Under the pieces are notes generated by a model. That model was not told the DNA's origin, made no database searches, and saw only the letters and a list, made by a program, of their open reading frames with translations. Positions 1-11,775 of a stretch of 64,000 nucleotides of DNA are shown in pieces (positions within the stretch are counted from its first letter, which is position 1; the number at the start of each line of letters is the position of its first letter). Source of the DNA: Capsicum annuum (taxonomy: Eukaryota; Streptophyta; Magnoliopsida; Solanales; Solanaceae). The translations under genes and the position numbers were made by a program. The stretch covers positions 86,486,423 through 86,550,422 of the forward strand of contig NC_061118.1 of assembly GCF_002878395.1 (NCBI RefSeq), in the 5' to 3' direction.

Positions 1-171
1 AATATCATTTGTGTTGTCGAATGTTATTATTTAATTTATTTTCTTACATAGGGTCCATGTTGGATGTTTTTACCAAGGTAACCCATTGTATTAGCTCCAA
101 GTTATGGTGTTGGCTTATGTTCTGGTGGGTTGTGGTAGGTACCATCATGACTCAGAAATCAGGTTATGACA
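1..171 (+). repeat. E1 5' LTR, 3' end only (cut by window start)
   Basis: Bases 1-171 match the end of the E1 3' LTR: about 8990-9106 continued at 17507-17600. Shared words include the run from 'tccatgttgga' through 'accaaggtaaccca'. It ends in CA at 170-171, three bases before the PBS. The rest of the LTR lies outside the window. Confidence 0.9.
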
Positions 172-174
172 AAT

Positions 175-186
175 TGGTATCAAAGC
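175..186 (+). other. E1 primer-binding site (initiator tRNA-Met)
   Basis: TGGTATCAAAGC follows the LTR end after a 3 bp spacer. It differs by one base from the TGGTATCAGAGC typical of elements primed by plant initiator tRNA-Met. It would prime minus-strand DNA synthesis. Confidence 0.88.
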
Positions 187-377
187 TTAGGTTTCACTGA
201 TATTATTGGTACAAGAGCAACTATCCAATAAAGTCCTGCAGATCAGAATATTGACGTCCGTTTTCTATCTTCAGAAGGCTATGAGATATTCTTAGGAGTC
301 TTTTAATTCTTTCACTCATATTTTCCTAAGATTTTGAGATGGTTTTTTGGATTTTTTATGACCTTACTCTTTTGCGG

Positions 378-1860
378 ATGGTCAGGACTCGTTCTTTAGT
401 TGTACGTGAGGTGGGTCCCGAGACCCATCCTCATAATGCGCCTCTAGTTAAGGATTAGGATGGGCCTTCCTAGAACCTTATTCCTATACCCAATCTAGAG
501 ACTCCTCCACCTCAGTCAGTGGTGGGCCAGGGACCAGCCCAGGCTCCAACAGAATTCATTCCCTCTTCTTTGCTTAGAGATACTTTGGTTCAGCTATTGG
601 GTATTGTTGATAGTTCGTGGACTACCGGAGCAGGAGTGCAGCCTGCAGTTGTAGCTCTTTGAGATGAGGTTCCTCCTATTCTGGCTATTGTTCAACCAAT
701 AGTTGTTCAACCATTTTTGACCCAACCTACTATATCTGCTGAGGAGCAGAAGATATAGGGTAGGTTCTTGAGGTTGGCTCCACCTAGGTTTTTTGCTGCT
801 CCTAGAGAGGATGCATTCGAGTTTTTGACTGCTTATGAGGTCAAGCTTCATGGGTTAGGTTTTATTGAGACCCGTGGTGTGGACAGCACCATGTTTTAGT
901 TGGATTGTCTGCTAGACATTGGTGGAAGGGTTTTATGAGTTCTAGACCAGTTAGATCTTTCGCTCTCTCTTAGGATCAGTTCTCTAAGATGTTCTTTGGA
1001 GAATTCTATGTTGTGTAGCCTTAGAGACTATTTGAGAGATCATTTCTCTAAGTTGGAGCAGGGTTCTATGACTGTCATCGAGTATGAGGCTTATTTCCTT
1101 AAGTTGGCTAAATATTAGACTTTTATCTTGGATGCCGAGTATGAGAGAGTTTATTACATTATGAAAGGATTTAGACTTCCTATTCTGATGGCTACTCAGA
1201 GTTTGGTTGTTTCTGGTAGGACCTTTGCTGAGATTGCTGACCATGCTAGAGTGATAGAGGACAAATATCGTAATGGTCATAATTAGAGGCCAAAGTATCA
1301 GGGCAAATTTGGTGAGAGATATAGTAGTTCCCAATTTAGGAGTGGTATTACTTATGCTGGACATCCTCCTCATGCATCTTTTTAGCCTCAGAGTTAGACT
1401 AGTCGACTAGTACATGAAGCTCTTTAGACCACTGATAGGGATCAGTTTATTGTTAGTGGTGGCCTTAGTAAGGGTGGTGATCAGTCTTTGAGAGATTCAT
1501 TTGTGGTCCATGCTAGGTGTGGTAGCTATGCCAGATTAGCTGAATTTGTGAGTTCTAGTTCTTCTCATGAGTCTTGTTTTACTTGTGGGCATCCTAGTCA
1601 TTTCTCTAAAGAGTGCCCTAGTCATGAATTGATTGTTATTTCAGCCTAAGGATCTACTTCCATTAGGTCAATTCCTACTTTAGGTAGTGGTGGTTTATGA
1701 GGTCGTAGAGTTGGTTACCAGGGTGCTCGAGGTGGTACTTAGGAAAGCAAGACAGAAGATCGATCAGGTACCTAGCCAGGTAGCGGGCATGGTCAGTTGT
1801 ATGCAGTAACTGCTAGGCCCAAGGCTGAGACTTCGAATGCAGTAGTCATATATGTGATTT
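378..1860 (+). pseudogene. E1 gag pseudogene (capsid/nucleocapsid)
   Basis: The start is the ATG at 378, the first ATG after the PBS that opens a recognisable gag N terminus (MVRTRSL, then a Pro/Gln-rich stretch). The central Retrotrans_gag region is readable at about 780-1260, with words such as LRDYLRDHFSKLEQGSMTV and YYIMKGFRLP. A CCHC zinc knuckle (C-x2-C-x4-H-x4-C) at 1575-1616 keeps all four ligands and would bind RNA in the particle. In-frame stops occur at about 456, 471, 661, 756 and 897, and a one-base loss near 912 shifts the frame. Many stops are TAG where the family has Gln. Gag packages the element RNA; this copy cannot make a full product. Confidence 0.88.
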
Positions 1861-1869
1861 TGGTATGAC

Positions 1870-2180
1870 GCAAGTCGACTCTTGCTTTATTTTATCTTAG
1901 ATCCACTTATTTTTATATATCTTCTTATTATACACCATGGTTGGATTTGAGTAGTGATTTATTATCTATGCCAATATGTGTATATTCTACCATAAGTGAT
2001 TCTTTAAAAGTGGATTGAGTATTTAGATCATGTGTTCTGACAGTTAGTGATGTTGACACTTGTGCTGATCTTATTATTCTTGATATGTTGGATTTTGATA
2101 TGATTCTGGGCATGGACTTTTTATCCCACTATCATGTAGTCTTGGATTATTTTGCCAAGGTCATTACCTTAGCCATGCCC
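1870..2180 (+). pseudogene. E1 protease domain remnant
   Basis: This is the retropepsin-like region between gag and RT. The C-terminal part is clear at about 2085-2172: DFDMILGMDFLSHYH followed by a degenerate 'xxDyxxxxV' strand, the usual end of plant Ty3/gypsy protease. The N-terminal active-site Asp motif is not convincingly readable, and a stop occurs near 2018. The protease would cleave the Gag-Pol polyprotein. Confidence 0.75.
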
Positions 2181-2329
2181 GGTGTACCCCAGTCGTATGG
2201 TAAGGAGTGGTTAGCCACGAGCTGACGAGGATTATTTCTTATATTTATGCTAGAAGGCCTATATGGAAGAGTTGTAAGTCTTATCTTACCTATGTATGTA
2301 ATACCCATGTAGAGAGTCCGACGCTTGAC

Positions 2330-3110
2330 TCTATTCCTATTGTGTGTGAGTTTCTTGATGTGTTTTCTGCCTATCTGTGTGGTATTCCCCCTGTCCATAA
2401 GATTGAGTTTGCTATTGACCTTGATCATGGAATGCGACCTATTTCTATGGAACCTTACTGTATGGCTCCTGTTGATCTTAAGGAGCTGAATTCTTAGCTC
2501 CAGGATCTTCTTGGTAAGGGTTTTATTAGACTAAGTATGTCCCCATGGGGAGCTCCTATTTCATTTGTGAAGAAAACAGATGGTTCGATGTGTATGTTAT
2601 TAATTATACGCAGCTTAACAATGTGATGATGAAGAATCATTATCCTATGCCTCGTATTAATGATTTGTTTGACTAGCTTCAGGGAGAAGTCATGTTTTTT
2701 TAAGATAGATTTGAGGTCTGGTTATTACCAGTTGAGGATTTGGGTTGAGGATATCCCAAAGACAGCCTTTAGGATCCGTTATTGTCACTATGAGTTTTTG
2801 GTAATGTCTTTTGGGCTAACTAATGCCTCAGTTGCATTTGTAGACTTGATGAACCGTGTTTTCAGACCTTATTTAGACTCTTTTGTTATTGTGTTCATCG
2901 ATGATATTCTTGTGTACTCGAGAAGTAGTGAGAAGCATGTACAGCATTTGAACGTTGCACTCCAAGTTTTGCGTGAGCATTTCATTTTTCTAAGTTCTCC
3001 AAGTGTCAGTTTTGGCTTGAGTCTATGTCATTTCTTAGACATGTGGTGTCTAACGTGGGTATTATGGAAGACCCGACTAAGATTTCAGCGATTCGTGATT
3101 GGGTTGTGCC
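2330..3110 (+). pseudogene. E1 reverse transcriptase pseudogene
   Basis: The RT domain opens with a segment leading to GIPPVHKIEFAIDL (about 2379-2420) and continues through [28 protein letters not shown] and MSFGLTNAS. The polymerase box reads [12 protein letters not shown], with the two catalytic Asp at 2900-2905, so this box is intact. Stops at about 2496 and in 2590-2650, a garbled segment around 2590-2650 and a frameshift near 3000-3025 break the domain. The thumb and connection continue at 3025-3237. RT would copy element RNA into DNA. Confidence 0.9.
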
Positions 3111-3239
3111 TATGTCTCTATCTGAGGTTTGTAGTTTTATTGGCTTGGCTAGTTATCATAAGTTTTTTGTTGAGTGCTTTGCTACTATTTTAGCCCCTAT
3201 GACTAGATTGACCCAAAAGGAAGTTCCTTTTAGATAGTC

Positions 3240-3700
3240 CGAGGAGTATGAGTTGAGCATTGGAAAGCCGAAGAATTGTCTTACTTCAGCCCCAACGTTA
3301 GCTCTTCCTATTAATGGTAAGGGATTCACAGTGTTTTATGATGCATTTGGTGTTTGTCTTGGATGTGCTTTGATGCAGAAGGGTCATGCCATTGCTTATT
3401 CTTCTAGACAGCTTAAGGTGCATAAGCTTTACTACCCTAATCATTATTTAGAGTTAGCGGAGGTAGTTTTCACACACAAGATTTATAGGCATTACTTATA
3501 TGGTATGCGCTGTGAGATTTTCACCAATCATACTAGTCTTCACTATCTTATGACCTAGCGAGAGCTTAATGCTCTCTAGCACAGATGGATGGAGTTGCTA
3601 AAAGACCATGATATTTCTATCTTGTATCATCCGGGTAAGGTGAATGTCGTGGCTGATGCCTTAAGTCGCAAGGCAGTAAGTATGGGTAGTTTGGCTTATA
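3240..3700 (+). pseudogene. E1 RNase H domain pseudogene
   Basis: The Ty3/gypsy RNase H region is readable: FTVFYDAFGVCLGCALMQ with the first catalytic Asp, then IAYSSRQLKVHKLYYPNHYL, a YRHYLYGMRCEIFTNHTSLHY stretch, and a [17 protein letters not shown] end at about 3625-3675. Stops interrupt it at about 3235, 3556 and 3577. RNase H removes the RNA template after reverse transcription. Confidence 0.88.
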
Positions 3701-3779
3701 TTTTAGTTTCTCAGAGGCCCTTGGCATGGTACATCTAGTCCTTAGCCAATTGGATGGTTTGCCTTAATATTTTAGATCC

Positions 3780-5010
3780 TACGAGGATTTTGGCTTATGT
3801 GAAGGTGAGGTCCTCCTTGTTTGAGTAGATTTGTGACTGTTAGTTTTAGGATAGTAAGTTGTGCCTTCTCCATGATCAGATAGTGACTGGTGAGTCTGGG
3901 AGATACACTATGTATTCTAAGGGTATCTAGAGATTTTAGGGTCGTATTTGTGTTCTTCGACTTGATGACTTGATTCAATCGATTCTGCATGAGGCTCATA
4001 GTTCTAGATATTTTATTCATCCCGATATAACCAAGATGTATACCAATTTGAGGCAATTATACTGGCGGGATGGTATAAAGAAGGATGTGTCAAACTTTGT
4101 AGCTCGCTGCTTATGTTGCTTGCAGGTTAAGGCTGAGCATCCACGTCTCGGTGGTTTAACTCATAGATTACGTATTCCCGAGTGGAAATGGGAATGAATT
4201 ACTATGGACTTTATTAGTGGTTTGCCCCATAATTCCCATGGTCATAATAGTATTTGGGTTATTGTGCATCATTTGACCAAGTCGACCCATTTTATTCCTA
4301 TTCACATGACCTTCAGTGCTGAAAGATTAGCCCATATTTATGTTTGAGAGATAGTTCATTTGCATGAGGTCCTTGTGTCTATCATATCAGACTGTGGTTC
4401 TATATTTACTTTAAGATTTTAGAAAGCTTTTTAGGAGGAGTTGGGTAATCGATTCGATTTGAGTACAACCTTTCATCCACAGAGGGATGGTCAGTATGAG
4501 AGGACTATTCAGGGGGTTGCGGATATGCTCTGAGCTTATGTTATGGACTTTGGAGGTCATTAGGATTAGCACTTAGCATTGACAGAGTTCACCTACAACA
4601 ATAATTATCATTCTAGTAATGAGATGGCACCTTATGAGGCTTTGTACGGTAGGAGATACCGTTTCCTGTAGGATGGTTCAAGACTTCTAAGGTTAGACCC
4701 TATGGTACATATTTTCTTTGGGACTCATAGGATAGAGTCAGGGTGATTCAGGATAGGCTGAGAGTATCCCAGAATATGTAGAATTCCTATGTCGATCGTA
4801 CACTCCGTGCTTTAATATTCGGAGTTGGTGACTATGTGTTCCTTTGTGTTTCACCTATGAGAGGTGTGATAAGATTGGGGAGGAAGGGTAAGCTTAGCCC
4901 TTGCTATGTCAGTCCTTTTGAGATTCTCTGTATATTTGGCGAGATAACCTATGAGTTAGATTAGCCTCTAGACTTTGCCGATGTTCATCCATTTTTCATG
5001 TCTCTCTGTT
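3780..5010 (+). pseudogene. E1 integrase pseudogene
   Basis: The HHCC zinc-binding domain lies at about 3986-4128: HEAHSSRYFIHPD supplies the His pair and RCLCC the Cys pair. The catalytic core follows. The first Asp is in TMDFISGLP (about 4203), the second in IISDCGSIF (about 4385), and the Glu is in DGQYERTIQ (about 4500), so the D,D,E residues are still visible. A degenerate GPF/Y-type segment (GKLSPCYVSPFEIL) is at about 4885-4930 in a shifted frame. There are many stops, for example at about 4195, 4345 and 4530. Integrase would insert the cDNA. Confidence 0.88.
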
Positions 5011-5059
5011 GCGAAAGTATATTCCTGACCTTTATCATGTTCTTAGATGGGACTCGATC

Positions 5060-5240
5060 TAGTTGGACGATCAATTAACCTTTATGGAGGAGCCCGTGTT
5101 GACCTTGGCTAGTGATGTGAGGCTACTACGTACTAGAGAAATTTTGGTTGTCAAGGCTCAATGGAGATACTCTCAGTAGAAAAGGCTACTTGGGAGATCG
5201 AGAGTGAGATGTGGGCCTAGTATCCTCACTTGTTTGAGAT
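5060..5240 (+). pseudogene. E1 chromodomain remnant at the pol C terminus
   Basis: One frame reads EEPVLTLASDVRLLRTREI followed by VVKAQWR. After a one-base shift it continues with EKATWEIESEM and YPHLFEI. The order 'R..I..VKV.W......EEATWE.E..M...YPHLF' is the chromodomain signature of plant chromoviruses (Tekay type), thought to steer integration to marked chromatin. It is broken by a frameshift near 5165 and stops. Confidence 0.82.
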
Positions 5241-5260
5241 TCTAGGTATTTCTTGTCTTT

Positions 5261-5308
5261 AACTTTTGAGGACGAAAGTTCCTTAACTTTTGAGGATGAA
5301 AGTTCCTT
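5261..5308 (+). repeat. 24-bp tandem duplication next to the E1 3' LTR
   Basis: Two adjacent 24 bp copies (5261-5284, 5285-5308) of a segment containing 'cttttgagga' and 'gaaagttcc' differ at one base. It lies between the pol stop and the LTR, where the family normally has one copy of a 'gaggacgaa' segment. The expected polypurine tract near 5309-5320 is weak ('agtagtgga'). Confidence 0.85.
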
Positions 5309-7183
5309 AGTAGTGGATGTTGTAATGACCCTATAAGTCATTGTCCATATTCTTGCTTATTTCGCTAATAGAGCTTCTCCATAGCCTACCCAAGTCATTT
5401 TTATTTGGCAGAACCGATAGATCAGTTACCTGGGGGTTCATTTGGTTTTATAACCACTTTTTTAATTTGAAGTCTTCGTTGGTTCTAGTTGGCCGCCGAG
5501 CAAGAACTTTAGTAAAATGACCTTAAATGCAAAATTTGACTTAGCCAATGCATCCAGAGCATCAAAATCTATGCAGTTACATATTTTATTTTCTCGAATA
5601 GGACTTCAAATGCATCTTGAGGAAATTTCCGAAGCCCGTAACAAAGTTTCAAGCTTCATCCATGCTTGGCCTTGAACGAGATGCTACGACCATAGAGGCT
5701 AAGGTGTAAATGCAGTGCCGTGACTGCGGCTAGGCGGAGGGCGCGGCCATGCTACTCGAGCCTAGGTAAAGACTATTTAAATGTTGTCCTAGATGAGATT
5801 TTAGCTATTTTGTGCCTCCCTATTGAGCTTAAGACCTAATAGAGTGAAAAATCTTCCAAGTGAGTCGTGGGATGATTGGAAGCTTAATCAACCTGTGAAA
5901 TCGAATCTTGCTACAAATTTAAGGTATGATTCCCTCTAGTTTGGTATTAATTTCTTGAAAGTTTGATGCAAAACCACTAAGGTCTTAAGACTTAGATTGA
6001 TCCCCAATAGTGATTGATTTATTCAAATTAGTTAAGGGTTATAACTCCCTAATGATTTATGAGTAATGGGTTGTTCTTGAAAACTCATTTTCAGATGGTG
6101 GAACCCACTTGGGATTTTAATGTCATTTTGAACCCATGGAACAATAGTGCCATCATGGGTATTGTTATTCTTGTTGTAATGCTTAGATTATATTATTTAT
6201 AGCTTGGCTCGTGGAAGAGGAAGGTTCAATAAAGGGAAAGGCAAAGCTTGTTGATTCGTTAATTACTTGGACTCAAGGTAGGTTAGGCTTACTCGTAGTT
6301 AGATTGAGCTTAGTTGTAATATAATTGTTGATAGCTTGTGAGATTGGGTGGGATTTTTAGATGATAAATGGTTGAATGATGATGGTTGGGATTACTTTAT
6401 TCTCATAGGTTGTTTAACTTATAAAAGTCTAATTGTTGACCTTTAGCTTAGAACCATGGATAGTTCTATGTATACTCTCATAAATAGTATGAGAACACTT
6501 TAGTTTCTCTACTAGATAAGAATGATGTTTTTCGATGACCTTTATAGTATTCTTACTTAGATATTGCCTAATTATGGCCTGAACTTAATGTTGGGTTGAC
6601 TTAGAAGTAATGTTTGAATAATATTTCTCCGATAGGCTTAGTAAGGACTGATAAGTCCTTATGGCATGATTTAGATAACCTAGACTAATTCTAAGTAGAA
6701 GTTAGTCTTGTTAGAAGTGAGCCTTGGCATTATTGGGATTTAGGTATGGTACTTGACCCACCTTAAGCTTGAACTACAAGATTCCTTAGTGACCTAGATA
6801 CTTGATGAGCATCTAAATTACGTTACTAAGATTATAAGGGTTAAACTCGATTGTCGATTCATGAATTAGGGCGATGGTTGGAAAATGTGTATACTTGATT
6901 GGTTGTCTTATTGCTTTGTTATGGATAGCCATGTAAAGATGGCAATTGTGTATATCATCTAGATACTTATGCTTATGCTTCTACTAACATGTCAGGATGA
7001 TGACTAGTAAAAAAGTATGATGATTTATGTATCTTACATATCTATTACTCAATTATTGTGAACTTGTGAATGTTTATTGATTTGGGCCATATATGTGTTT
7101 ATGTGATTACCTTGGAAGATATTGTTGATATTATGATGATTTTCAGTGAATCCATAGGAAATATTGATGCTAAGATGATAACC

Positions 7184-7426
7184 GGCAAGGTCGAAGGATA
7201 TTATGATGATATTGATACCCGGTTTGAGTCTGGAGGATACTATTGTGATGGCATATTGATACCTGGCAAGATTGGGGAATATTATGATGATATTGATTCC
7301 TGGTTCAAGTTTGGAGGATACTATTGTTATGGCATGTTGATACCCGACAAGACCGGAGGATATTATTTTGACATTGATACTCGGTTTGAGTCCAAAGGAT
7401 ACTATTGAGATAATGTTGATACCCGG
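7184..7426 (+). repeat. 81-bp tandem repeat, three copies, in the E1 LTR
   Basis: Copies begin at 7184, 7265 and 7346 (period exactly 81). Each has 'gg/ga-caag', 'tattatgatgatattgata' or a near match, then 'ggatactattg' and 'tgttgatacc'. The copies are diverged. A multiple of three keeps long frames open on both strands across the array, which explains apparent ORFs here; no protein family is recognisable. Confidence 0.9.
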
Positions 7427-7435
7427 TGAATTTGG

Positions 7436-7513
7436 AAGAGGTAATGATGTTATGATGATACCGAGTGAATTTGGAAGAGGTAATGATGTTATGATGCTAT
7501 ATGGGGAAACTTT
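7436..7513 (+). repeat. 39-bp tandem repeat, two copies, in the E1 LTR
   Basis: Two near-identical 39 bp copies begin at 7436 and 7475, each holding 'tgaatttggaagaggtaatg'. It directly follows the 81-bp array and shares its 'atgatgatacc' word, so it may derive from it. Confidence 0.9.
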
Positions 7514-8746
7514 ATATAAGTGCATGTGTATATATCTGAGTTTATACCATGTGTGGATAACAGTTGATGTATTCGAGATATGATGTCTTACTTGGTAATT
7601 GAGACTAATGACTGGTTAAGAGGTATGACCAGTATTGATGCTAATTAGCAACTAGAAGTAGATTTTGCAAAGTATTCGGTTAAGGCTTATTGATATGTGT
7701 AATCTTGTGTAGAATCTACAGCTCACCTAGTAAATATACTTGCCTTGTATAAATGGTCATGTTATGAAATTTTGCCTTGTAAAGTGGTTTATGTGAATGA
7801 CTTGTGGGCTAGAAACCTAGTAAACTAGTTGGTGGACTTTACTTGGTTAAAATATGGAAACTAGTCTTTAAGGTTATAATATGCCTAATGATATAGGTCT
7901 TAGCATTGTATGATGAATAGTTAAGTTGACATCTAGTGTGAGATGTCGTGGTGGATTGATTACCGACTTATATTATAAGATTGCTAACTAAATAATGGCC
8001 TTGAGATAGGTGAATAAATAATGGTATTGGTAACTTGTAGCTTTTCCTTATTTGAAAGGCTAGTAAGCTATAAGACATGTAAACTAGTGCTACATGGATT
8101 TGGTGATTAACAAATATAGACTAGGCTTGGAGTTCATTAATGCAATAGAGAATAAGTGACTATATATCTATGTCATGGAGATATCAGTTTGTTGTATATA
8201 AATGTGGTTTAGATGATAATTGTAGACCTAGATAAAAATCCATGATGGAAATATGGATCCACAATTTTGGGTAAGTAATTGGGTAATTGTACCTTGATAT
8301 ATTGATGGTTTGATCTTTTTGTGTACTCTCCGGTGGTGCCGTCATGAGTTATTGTATTTTATTCTTTTGGTGTACTCTCTTATTAAATGGGACGTCATGA
8401 TGATTTCTTCATTGTGCTCTTTTGCTTGTACTTCTTGGCAGTATAGGACGTCGTGGTAAGTTTGTGTGCTTTACATTCTAATAATGGTTGGTGTTGATTA
8501 CGATAAATACATGGTTGTTATTGTATACCTATGTGGCTTTACACTTTCAAAACAATTACTCATGTTATATGGAAGTTATGGTATATGCGAATATGGAAAG
8601 TCGTACTATTGATATAGTTGATTAGTTATTTATACAGTGTTTTGAAGAAGATTCAAGTGTCATCCTACACTTTGACTTTAAGTTATCATCTTACTTTATA
8701 TCGCATTTATATTATAATTTAGCTTAGTCAGCCGATGATGCCTACT

Positions 8747-8768
8747 GAGTACCTATGTTTTGGTACTC
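8747..8768 (+). promoter_or_regulatory. Perfect LTR hairpin in E1
   Basis: GAGTACC (8747-8753), an 8-base loop and GGTACTC (8762-8768) form a perfect 7 bp stem. It lies about 440 bases before the LTR end (insertion removed) and is followed by a second weaker dyad ending in 'gtgcagaccc'. The other chromovirus LTRs here have a GTAC-based dyad at a comparable place, so it is probably a conserved LTR signal. Its function is not shown. Confidence 0.7.
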
Positions 8769-9101
8769 ATACTACATTTCTGTACTTTTTTGGTGCAGAC
8801 CCAGGTTTTAGTTGCTGTCGTGGAGCTAGTTCGTGCCACGTTGACCATTTAGAGATAGGGTGAGCTGTTGGAGTTCGAGTTTCGCTCTTTCCCCTCTATA
8901 TTTATTTGTCTTTTGCTTTCTAAACAAATCTATGAGACTATCTAAGACAATTTATACTTTGAGATTATAAATTTTGATTGTCAAGTTTAGAAGCTATTGT
9001 ATTAATACTATCAGGTCATGGGATTGGTATTTGAATATCATTTTTCTTAGTTGTCAAATGTTATTGTTTATATTGTGTTCTTACATATGGTCCATGTTGG
9101 A

Positions 9102-9106
9102 CATTT
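9102..9106. repeat. Target-site duplication of element N, left copy (CATTT)
   Basis: CATTT directly precedes the TG of N at 9107 and is repeated at 17502-17506. A 5 bp duplication is the usual integrase footprint. Confidence 0.93.
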
Positions 9107-11762
9107 TGTAACGCCCTGAGTCTGGTACCCGAGATGCTACATAGTGCTCATAATCCTGAAGGACCTCAAGCTAACTCATGACCGGTACCTGCTGCAATAA
9201 CTGAGTAATAATACTGTATAATGCGGAATAATGGGCTGAAATGCCATAAGGTTCCAAACTATAATACTGATACAGAGAAATGATAAAATCTAATAAAACA
9301 TCAGAATCTAAAATGCTGATTACTGTCAGAACATCTAGTCTGAAAAACCTCTAAAACTGTCTGAACTATAGAATTGATGGGACAAGCCCCTAACTAACTC
9401 CAACTGCTGAAAAATAAACTGAGGTACTAAATGAATAAACATGTCCTCAAACTATGAGGACTTACCACTACTTTGTCTGCTAAAAGTTTGATCTGCTTAG
9501 GGTGCTCTGGAGCCCGTACGTCTAAACCTATGGTATAAAATACCATAGCGCAAAATAAATGTATGCGTCAGTATGTGTGAATGTACTGGCACGCAAAGTG
9601 AGGTAAGGGTGAATGCAAGGGTTCATATGTATGAAAAATAACAGCTGAATAACATAAATATGACTGAATGAGAGTACATGCATGAATATGTGAACTGCAA
9701 CTAAGATCATGATAATACTAAATATTGAGTCTGAATACTGGTTAACTTATGTAACTGTTAACTAATATACTATTTACTGAGTGACTATTCTGACAGTCCT
9801 ATTTTTTATGGAACTAGCTGAGTTTCGTTCTGAGCTTAGTAATTGTATCTGACAGTCCTGAAATCTATAAAACTATTTGAGTTCTTTACGGATGACTGAG
9901 ACTGAGATTGTGGGAGGTAATTATCTAACTGACATGAAACTTTTTGAACTGTTTGGGATCCAACCTGTAACCCCAGTTGGAAGGTTGTCAGTACCGTGCC
10001 ACGAATAAAGAAAAGCTGTGAGTTAACCCTCTCTGATTGGGAGCTCTTTCGTCAACCCCTCGCTGGTAGAACAACTCAAATGAGATGTATTAACCCTAGA
10101 CTCGCAGGGTTATATCTTAACCTATGCTGGCTACATAGTTCTGGAATGCAAGGATTGCTTCTAAGGATCACACCCTCTGCTGGCGGGTGATCCCCCATCC
10201 TTGGGTTTACTCGATGCTGAATCCTACTCCTAACTAAATAGATACTGGACTAATTTCCTAGTTTATACTAGGCTGGACTGATCTGTTACTGATCATACTT
10301 ATTAACTAAACTAAACTGAGTTTACTGAGTTCCATTGACTGACAGAATACTACTAAATTCTGTTAACTGACTGAGATTACTGAAGACTGAATAGGGTACT
10401 GAATGGGACTGGATTGATACTGAGTTTACTGATTTTTCCTGAGTTTTGTAACTGAACTAGAGTACTACTGATCGTGACATGACTGATGCTATTCTATAAC
10501 TGACACTAGCTCTAGGTACACAGCTAAATTATCGGGTACTAAATACCCCTAGGACTCGATAGAAAAAATAATAAAACATGACAATTCTTGAATACTTGAC
10601 AATAATTAACAACTCACAATACAATCTATGAGGCATTTCATCAATCACTTGAAAGTCATGAACTTGCACATGAATAGGAATGCATGCTAACACATCATAA
10701 TTTTAGTAAACCAATCTCATGAGCATTCCACAAACACATACAAGGTATAGCTTTAGCATGGAAGACATTGTGAACATGTGGGTATAGCATAAGTTCATTA
10801 TTTAGATCTCCAAAGGATCATAAAAGCACCATAATCTCAATTTAGCATTTTATCAAACACATGGTAGGCGTAGCTGCATATTTGGTCATAAACAACAATT
10901 CTAATACATCAGGACTTCATAATTCAAGGGTTTCAAGATAAGAGAATCAAAATTCAACTAACATGCTATCATAATATCAAGAAATACATAAAGATTTCAA
11001 CTTAGAACACATACCACAACATTAACATGATTACATTCAAACCCACAACATGGAATTCACAATTCATATTTTAAAAGAAGTTTCTTGAACTCCAAGGGTG
11101 GAAGGGACCCTTGGATGAACACTTTACATACCTTGTTGAAGAATTTTTGGAAATTAATAGTGGAAATCTTGAGTTCTTGATTTGAAATTTAAAATCCCTA
11201 AGGCTTGTTCTTGAGAGAAATTGAGAAAAAATGAGTGTATTTGCTTTCTAGGGTATTAAATTTTGTGTTTTGGGGGCTGAAGGTCAGGGGAAAAAGACCC
11301 AAATACCCCCAAGAATGTGGTCTTTTAATGACTAAAACTGGGTTACTGACGCATAGGTCGATAGGGCGCGTCGATGGCATCGATGCGATAGTCAACGCAT
11401 TGTGCCACGATCGCATCGACTCACTAGAATTTGACACAAGTAGCTGGGGAAAATATTAACCAACACGATAGGCGACGTGGCACGCCAAGATCGCGTTTGT
11501 TCACTATTTTAGGATTTCAAAGGAGCTTCAAACAAAGTCTGAAAAATTAGAAACTTGTTCGGGAACACCTATTGACCTTCCTAATCATGAATTAACTAAA
11601 ACATAGACACTTAAAGGACATTAAGGTCGCGAAATAAGATTGACACCTTTCGAAGTCTAAAAATAAACTAAGTCTGAATACTTGGCTAGAATTTTCTAAG
11701 TCTCAGACCCCTTAACAAGCTTAAAGGACTTAATTAAGCTAGAAATTTTGTGGGGTCTTGCA
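9107..11762 (-). repeat. N 3' LTR (2656 bp)
   Basis: On the + strand it begins TGTAACGCCC and ends GGGGTCTTGCA, giving TG...CA on either strand. It matches the other N LTR along its full length with scattered substitutions and small indels. It contains the shared LTR boxes in reverse: a GGGTA/TACCC dyad at 10534-10548, the core at about 10118-10215, the GTAC dyad at 9569-9588 and the word block at 11343-11500. Short ORFs inside it are incidental. Confidence 0.93.
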
Positions 11763-11775
11763 ATATCTCCCCCTT
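11763..11775 (-). other. N polypurine tract
   Basis: Read on the - strand this is a purine run containing AAGGGGGAGATAT, directly before the 3' LTR start. It would prime plus-strand DNA synthesis. E3 has the same tract before its 3' LTR. Confidence 0.88.

Larger units (their letters stand above)
5321..9106 (+). repeat. E1 3' LTR, part 1 (before element N)
   Basis: It starts TGTAATGACCC at 5321 and runs without coding content to 9106, where element N is inserted. Its last ~115 bases match bases 1-106 of the window. It holds a self-complementary GC-rich block at about 5686-5757, two tandem-repeat arrays (7184-7513) and a perfect hairpin (8747-8768). With part 2 the LTR is about 3.9 kb, long for Ty3/gypsy but normal for Tekay/Del relatives. 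Confidence 0.88.

Noticed and set aside
984..1373. 129-codon open frame on the - strand
   Set aside because: It is antisense to the E1 gag core, which is clearly recognisable on the + strand.
7049..7525. 158-codon open frame on the - strand inside the E1 LTR as a gene
   Set aside because: It is made of the 81 bp and 39 bp tandem repeats, has no family resemblance, and lies inside an LTR.
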